A stretch of 64,000 nt of DNA from Pseudomonas muyukensis (GTDB lineage: Bacteria; Pseudomonadota; Gammaproteobacteria; Pseudomonadales; Pseudomonadaceae), in NCBI RefSeq assembly GCF_019139535.1, contig NZ_CP077073.1, forward strand, positions 2,260,501 through 2,324,500. The letters run 5' to 3'. The translations under genes were made by a program, and so were the position numbers. Shown piece after piece: positions 61,061 to 64,000 of the stretch. The notes below the pieces were generated by a model. That model saw only the letters and a list, made by a program, of their open reading frames with translations. It did no database searches and was not told the origin of the DNA. The first letter of the stretch is position 1. Each line of letters opens with the position of its first letter.

Positions 61061-61102
61061 ATTTTGCCGCGATTCGCGAAAGCGGGTCGGCACGAAGGTT
61101 AC

Positions 61103-61178
61103 GTCCCCTTCGTCTAGTGGCCTAGGACACCGCCCTTTCACGGCGGTAACAGGGGTTCGAGTCCCCTAGGGGACGCCA
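61103..61178 (+). tRNA. tRNA-Glu (TTC)
   Basis: Identical copy; encoded CCA. Followed by the hairpin CCCGC-GTTTT-GCGGG and a terminator-like stem. Confidence 0.98.
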
Positions 61179-61204
61179 CTTTTACCCGCGTTTTGCGGGA
61201 GTTG

Positions 61205-61240
61205 AAAGGCTCATCATCAGATGGATGAGCCTTTTGTTTT
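61205..61240 (+). terminator. Internal terminator-like stem in the tRNA array
   Basis: AAAGGCTCATC-ATCAGAT-GGATGAGCCTTTT with a following TGTTTT tract, between the second and third Ala-Glu units. It resembles the final terminator at 61467. Confidence 0.75.
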
Positions 61241-61244
61241 ACTC

Positions 61245-61320
61245 GGGGCTATAGCTCAGCTGGGAGAGCGCCTGCATGGCATGCAGGAGGTCAGCGGTTC
61301 GATCCCGCTTAGCTCCACCA
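61245..61320 (+). tRNA. tRNA-Ala (GGC)
   Basis: Third identical tRNA-Ala, starting 5 nt after the internal terminator-like stem. Confidence 0.97.
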
Positions 61321-61361
61321 ATTCGCCACGTTGCGTGAAAACGTAACGGCACGAAGGTTAA

Positions 61362-61437
61362 GTCCCCTTCGTCTAGTGGCCTAGGACACCGCCCTTTCAC
61401 GGCGGTAACAGGGGTTCGAGTCCCCTAGGGGACGCCA
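61362..61437 (+). tRNA. tRNA-Glu (TTC)
   Basis: Third Glu of this array, fifth in the window; identical sequence; encoded CCA. Confidence 0.98.
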
Positions 61438-61466
61438 TTTTTTTACCCGCGTTTTGCGGGACTTAT

Positions 61467-61504
61467 AAGGCTCATTCGATTATTGAATGGGCCTTTTGTT
61501 TTTC
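61467..61504 (+). terminator. Terminator of the tRNA-Ala/Glu array
   Basis: AAGGCTCATTC-GATTATT-GAATGGGCCTT followed by TTGTTTTT. Confidence 0.85.
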
Positions 61505-61558
61505 CGCCTTCCCGAAAAACTGCCGCGGCGAACCCTGGGCGAAAATTCTGCTTGCCAA

Positions 61559-61595
61559 TAAATATGATGAGCATAATATGTCGATCATAATATTT
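61559..61595 (+). promoter_or_regulatory. Putative TetR autoregulatory operator
   Basis: An unusually AT-rich stretch just before the TetR gene with overlapping partial palindromes: ATATGATGAGCATAATAT and a further GATCATAATAT. A site of this form directly upstream of a TetR-type gene is where the regulator would bind its own promoter. Confidence 0.5.
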
Positions 61596-61605
61596 GAGGT
61601 GAGCC

Positions 61606-62145
61606 ATGAGCGACAAGAAGAGCCAAACCCGCGAACGCATCCTCGAGGCTGCCCGCGGAGCGCTGATCCAGCAGGGGCCCGCCGAGCCCAGCGTCAGCCA
61701 GGTGATGGGCGCTGCCGGGTTGACCGTGGGGGGCTTCTACGCTCACTTCCAGAGCAAGGACGAGCTGATGCTCGAGGCGTTTCGCCAATTGCTCGATGAG
61801 CGCCGGGCCTTGCTGGACCAGCTCGACCCGAAGCTGCTGGGTACCGAGCGACGGGCATTGGCTGCGGCGTTCTACCTGTCGCGCAAGCACCGTGACGCTG
61901 AAGTGCAGGCCTGCCCCATCCCCAGCGCCCTGGGCGAGATGCAGCGCCTGCCGGACGCATTTCGTGAGGTGCTGGGCGAGCATATCGAGCTGATGACCGC
62001 GCAAATGGTCGACCGCCCGGAGGACATCGACAAGGCGCTCGCCGACCTGGCCCTGATGATCGGTGGCCTGTCTTTGGCCCGTGCCCTGGGGCCTGGCGAG
62101 CTGTCCGACCGGATCCTGCGTGCTGCCAAATCGGCAGTGATCTGA
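61606..62145 (+). CDS. TetR family transcriptional regulator
   Basis: A 179-residue regulator. The helix-turn-helix (about residues 10-55) shows ERILEAARGALIQQG and VMGAAGLTVGGFYAHFQSKDEL, the NemR/AcrR-like subclass. The rest contains CPIPSALGEMQRLP, a segment found in many TetR proteins of this subgroup. GAGGTGAG precedes the ATG. The AT-rich palindromic stretch upstream is a likely operator. The hydrolase gene starts 25 nt after its stop codon and is probably under its control. Confidence 0.92.
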   Translation: MSDKKSQTRERILEAARGALIQQGPAEPSVSQVMGAAGLTVGGFYAHFQSKDELMLEAFRQLLDERRALLDQLDPKLLGTERRALAAAFYLSRKHRDAEVQACPIPSALGEMQRLPDAFREVLGEHIELMTAQMVDRPEDIDKALADLALMIGGLSLARALGPGELSDRILRAAKSAVI

Positions 62146-62170
62146 CCCCCCGACCCCCTGGAGCAAGGCG

Positions 62171-63004
62171 ATGACGACCCTCAGCTGGATTCGCGGTGTC
62201 AACGGCACCCTCGGCCACCTGGCCCCCGAACATGTTGCCGGCAGGATGCGCCGTGCCTTCATGAGCCCACGCAGCCTGCCGCCCAAGCCGTGGGAGCTGC
62301 CGCTGCTGGCCAAGGCCGAGCGCATCACCCTGCGCTTCGGTCTGTCGGCATTGCGCTGGGGCCAGGGCCCGACCGTGCTGTTGCTGCATGGTTGGGAAGG
62401 GCGGCCGACCCAGTTTGCCGCGTTGATCGATACCCTGGTCGACAGCGGTCACACCGTGGTTTCGCTGGAAGGGCCGGGGCACGGCCGTTCGCCGGGTGAG
62501 AAGGCCAATGTGGTGCTGTTCGCCCGCGCCCTGCTGGAAGCGGCGGCCGAACTGCCGCCGCTGCGCGCGGTGATCGGCCACTCCATGGGCGGCGCCAGCC
62601 TGTTGCTGGCCCTGCAATGGGGGCTGCGCACCGATGCCGCGGTCAGTATCGCCGCGCCGGCGCAACTGCTTGGGGTGTTGCGTGGTTTCGCCCGGCGTCT
62701 TGGCCTGCCGGCGCGCGCGCGGGCGGCGTTCATCCGCCAGGTGGAGCGCGATGTCGGGGTGCAGATCAGCCGCCTCGATGTCAGTGGCTACCAGTTGGAC
62801 ATACCCGGGCTGGTGGTACACGCCGAGGACGACAAGCTGGTTCTGGCCAGCGAAGCCCCGCTGATCCACAAGGCCTGGTTCGACAGCCGCCTGCTGCTGC
62901 TCGAGGCGGGCGGCCACCTGCGGCTGCTGGCCGACCCGCGCCTGGGCCAGGCCGTGCTGGAGCTGCTGGCGCGCAGCACCCAGCGCGCGCGGCAAAGCGC
63001 CTGA
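62171..63004 (+). CDS. Alpha/beta hydrolase
   Basis: A 277-residue alpha/beta-fold hydrolase. The oxyanion strand is LLLHGWEGRPTQF, the nucleophile Ser138 is in GHSMGG, a likely Asp lies in VHAEDDKLV and the His in EAGGHLRLL. No signal peptide. It resembles esterases or thioesterases of unassigned substrate. It follows the TetR gene by 25 nt and precedes a thioesterase by 45 nt, so these three probably form a small regulated unit. Confidence 0.9.
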   Translation: MTTLSWIRGVNGTLGHLAPEHVAGRMRRAFMSPRSLPPKPWELPLLAKAERITLRFGLSALRWGQGPTVLLLHGWEGRPTQFAALIDTLVDSGHTVVSLEGPGHGRSPGEKANVVLFARALLEAAAELPPLRAVIGHSMGGASLLLALQWGLRTDAAVSIAAPAQLLGVLRGFARRLGLPARARAAFIRQVERDVGVQISRLDVSGYQLDIPGLVVHAEDDKLVLASEAPLIHKAWFDSRLLLLEAGGHLRLLADPRLGQAVLELLARSTQRARQSA

Positions 63005-63049
63005 GCATCCGTTACACTCTGCCCGGTCACTGAAATCGCGGGAGCGGGC

Positions 63050-63484
63050 ATGAGCTGGGATCTGGCAGCACCATTCATCATCGACCTTCGCGTCGGCAGC
63101 GAGGATATCGACGGCCTCGGCCACGCCAACAATGCCGTCTACGTCACCTGGCTGGAGCGCTGCGCCTGGCGCCATTCCCAGCGCCTGGGCCTGGACCTGG
63201 CCGAATACCGGCGCCTGGACCGGGCCATGGCGGTGGTCCGCCATGAAATCGACTACCTCGCCGCCGCCTACGAGGACGACGAGTTGCAACTGGCCACCTG
63301 GATCATCGACTGGGACCAGCGCCTGCGCATGACCCGGCGTTTCCAGCTCAAGCGCCCGGGCGACGGCGTCACTTTGCTGCGTGCGCAGACCACCTTTGCC
63401 TGCATCGAGCTGTCCAGCGGCAAGCCGCGGCGCATGCCGGCGGAGTTCCTTGACGGTTATGGCCCGGCGCTGATCGGCAGCTGA
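63050..63484 (+). CDS. Acyl-CoA thioesterase, 4HBT hot-dog fold
   Basis: A 144-residue hot-dog-fold protein of the 4-hydroxybenzoyl-CoA thioesterase family. The active-site stretch [22 protein letters not shown] carries the catalytic Asp-equivalent and the His-Ala-Asn signature. In the family it hydrolyses acyl- or aroyl-CoA. The substrate is unknown. GGAGCGGG precedes the ATG. Confidence 0.9.
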   Translation: MSWDLAAPFIIDLRVGSEDIDGLGHANNAVYVTWLERCAWRHSQRLGLDLAEYRRLDRAMAVVRHEIDYLAAAYEDDELQLATWIIDWDQRLRMTRRFQLKRPGDGVTLLRAQTTFACIELSSGKPRRMPAEFLDGYGPALIGS

Positions 63485-63536
63485 ACGGCGGCGGATTTTT
63501 GCTAGACTGCCGCCTTTTTCGCGGCGAGACCCTGAC

Positions 63537-64000
63537 ATGCAAATTGCCCTGGCCCCCATGGAGGGGCTGGTCGACAACATCCTGCGCGACGTCCTGACCC
63601 GGGTGGGCGGTATCGATTGGTGCGTCACCGAGTTCATTCGCGTCTGCGACCGCCTGCTGCCGGCGTCGTCGTTCGACAAGCTGGCCCCGGAGCTGCGCCA
63701 GGGCGCGCGCACGGCGGCAGGCGTGCCGATGCGTGTGCAGCTGCTGGGTTCCGACCCGGTGTGCCTGGCCGAGAATGCGGCCCTGGCCTGCGAGCTGGGC
63801 GCGCCGGTGATCGACCTGAACTTCGGCTGCCCGGCCAAGACCGTCAACAAGTCGCGGGGCGGGGCGGTGCTGCTCAAGGAGCCCGAGTTGCTGCATGCGA
63901 TCGTGGCTGAGGTGCGCCGGACGGTGCCGGCGCATATCCCGGTCACGGCCAAGATGCGCCTGGGCTACGACAGCCCCGATGGCGCGCTCGATTGTGCCCG
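63537..64000 (+). CDS. dusC: tRNA-dihydrouridine(16) synthase, N-terminal part
   Basis: Partial: 154 codons, then the window ends. The N-terminus [13 protein letters not shown] binds FMN. The active-site cysteine lies in [13 protein letters not shown] (about residue 98), which is followed by GGAVLLKEP. The opening [15 protein letters not shown] and a length-appropriate insert ([12 protein letters not shown]) fit the DusC subfamily, which reduces U16 in tRNA. The preceding 52 nt after the thioesterase contain a TAGACT -10-like element. Confidence 0.92.
   Translation, partial: MQIALAPMEGLVDNILRDVLTRVGGIDWCVTEFIRVCDRLLPASSFDKLAPELRQGARTAAGVPMRVQLLGSDPVCLAENAALACELGAPVIDLNFGCPAKTVNKSRGGAVLLKEPELLHAIVAEVRRTVPAHIPVTAKMRLGYDSPDGALDCA

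Overview
The window is a 64 kb stretch of chromosome from a fluorescent pseudomonad, most probably of the Pseudomonas putida group. The evidence is high G+C, Pseudomonas-type proteins throughout, pseudomonad gene neighbourhoods (exbB-exbD-lpxK-kdsB-murB / rne-rluC-sppA / yceD-rpmF-plsX-fabDGF-acpP-pabC-mltG-tmk-holB-tatD), and many copies of the short inverted REP-like repeat ('GTAGGAGCGGCCTTGTGTCGCG' type) seen between genes in that group. Almost all of it looks like core genome. No prophage, insertion sequence or CRISPR array was seen.

Layout. 1-5.9 kb: start of a class II DAHP synthase, a spermidine synthase-like methyltransferase-fold protein, cold-shock type DEAD-box helicase deaD with a long structured leader, a DODA/YgiD dioxygenase, tpm, htpX. 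6.2-12.3 kb: alaA, then a redox-repair group (msrB, glutathione peroxidase, a hybrid sensor kinase, a DUF815 ATPase, free-Met-sulfoxide reductase msrC). 12.4-14.7 kb: a one-TM pseudomonad protein, five tRNAs (Glu-Gly, Glu-Gly, Gly), a PA2817-like protein. 14.7-20.5 kb: fadE, a GST, an ABC-2 exporter pair, a DUF2062 protein. 20.6-27.6 kb: comEC and the envelope operon exbBD-lpxK-trm112-kdsB-LMW-PTP-murB. 27.7-34.4 kb: rne and the divergent rluC-HAD-sppA. 34.5-45.1 kb: maf and the large lipid, cell-wall and replication cluster from yceD to tatD.

45.1-52.5 kb is the most variable-looking part. It holds a structured, C-rich candidate small RNA, a class V aminotransferase, TetR, an orphan moaA, two DUF proteins, a 0.8 kb composite inverted repeat with covarying hairpins and three hexanucleotide microsatellites, a secreted cupin, and a two-domain deaminase whose second domain has lost its zinc ligands. 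52.4-64 kb: tRNA-Asn, tyrB, uvrB behind a LexA-like box, emrAB, gltX, a six-gene tRNA array (Ala-Glu x3), a TetR-hydrolase-thioesterase group, and the start of dusC.

The best candidates for something undescribed are the composite inverted repeat at 49.7-50.5 kb, the C-rich structured RNA at 45.2-45.4 kb (minus strand), the tandem active/pseudo deaminase at 51.0-52.3 kb, the deaD leader hairpin, and apparently leaderless or near-leaderless promoters at yceD-rpmF-plsX and rluC. All functional names come from motif and family recognition by eye; no database search was run.
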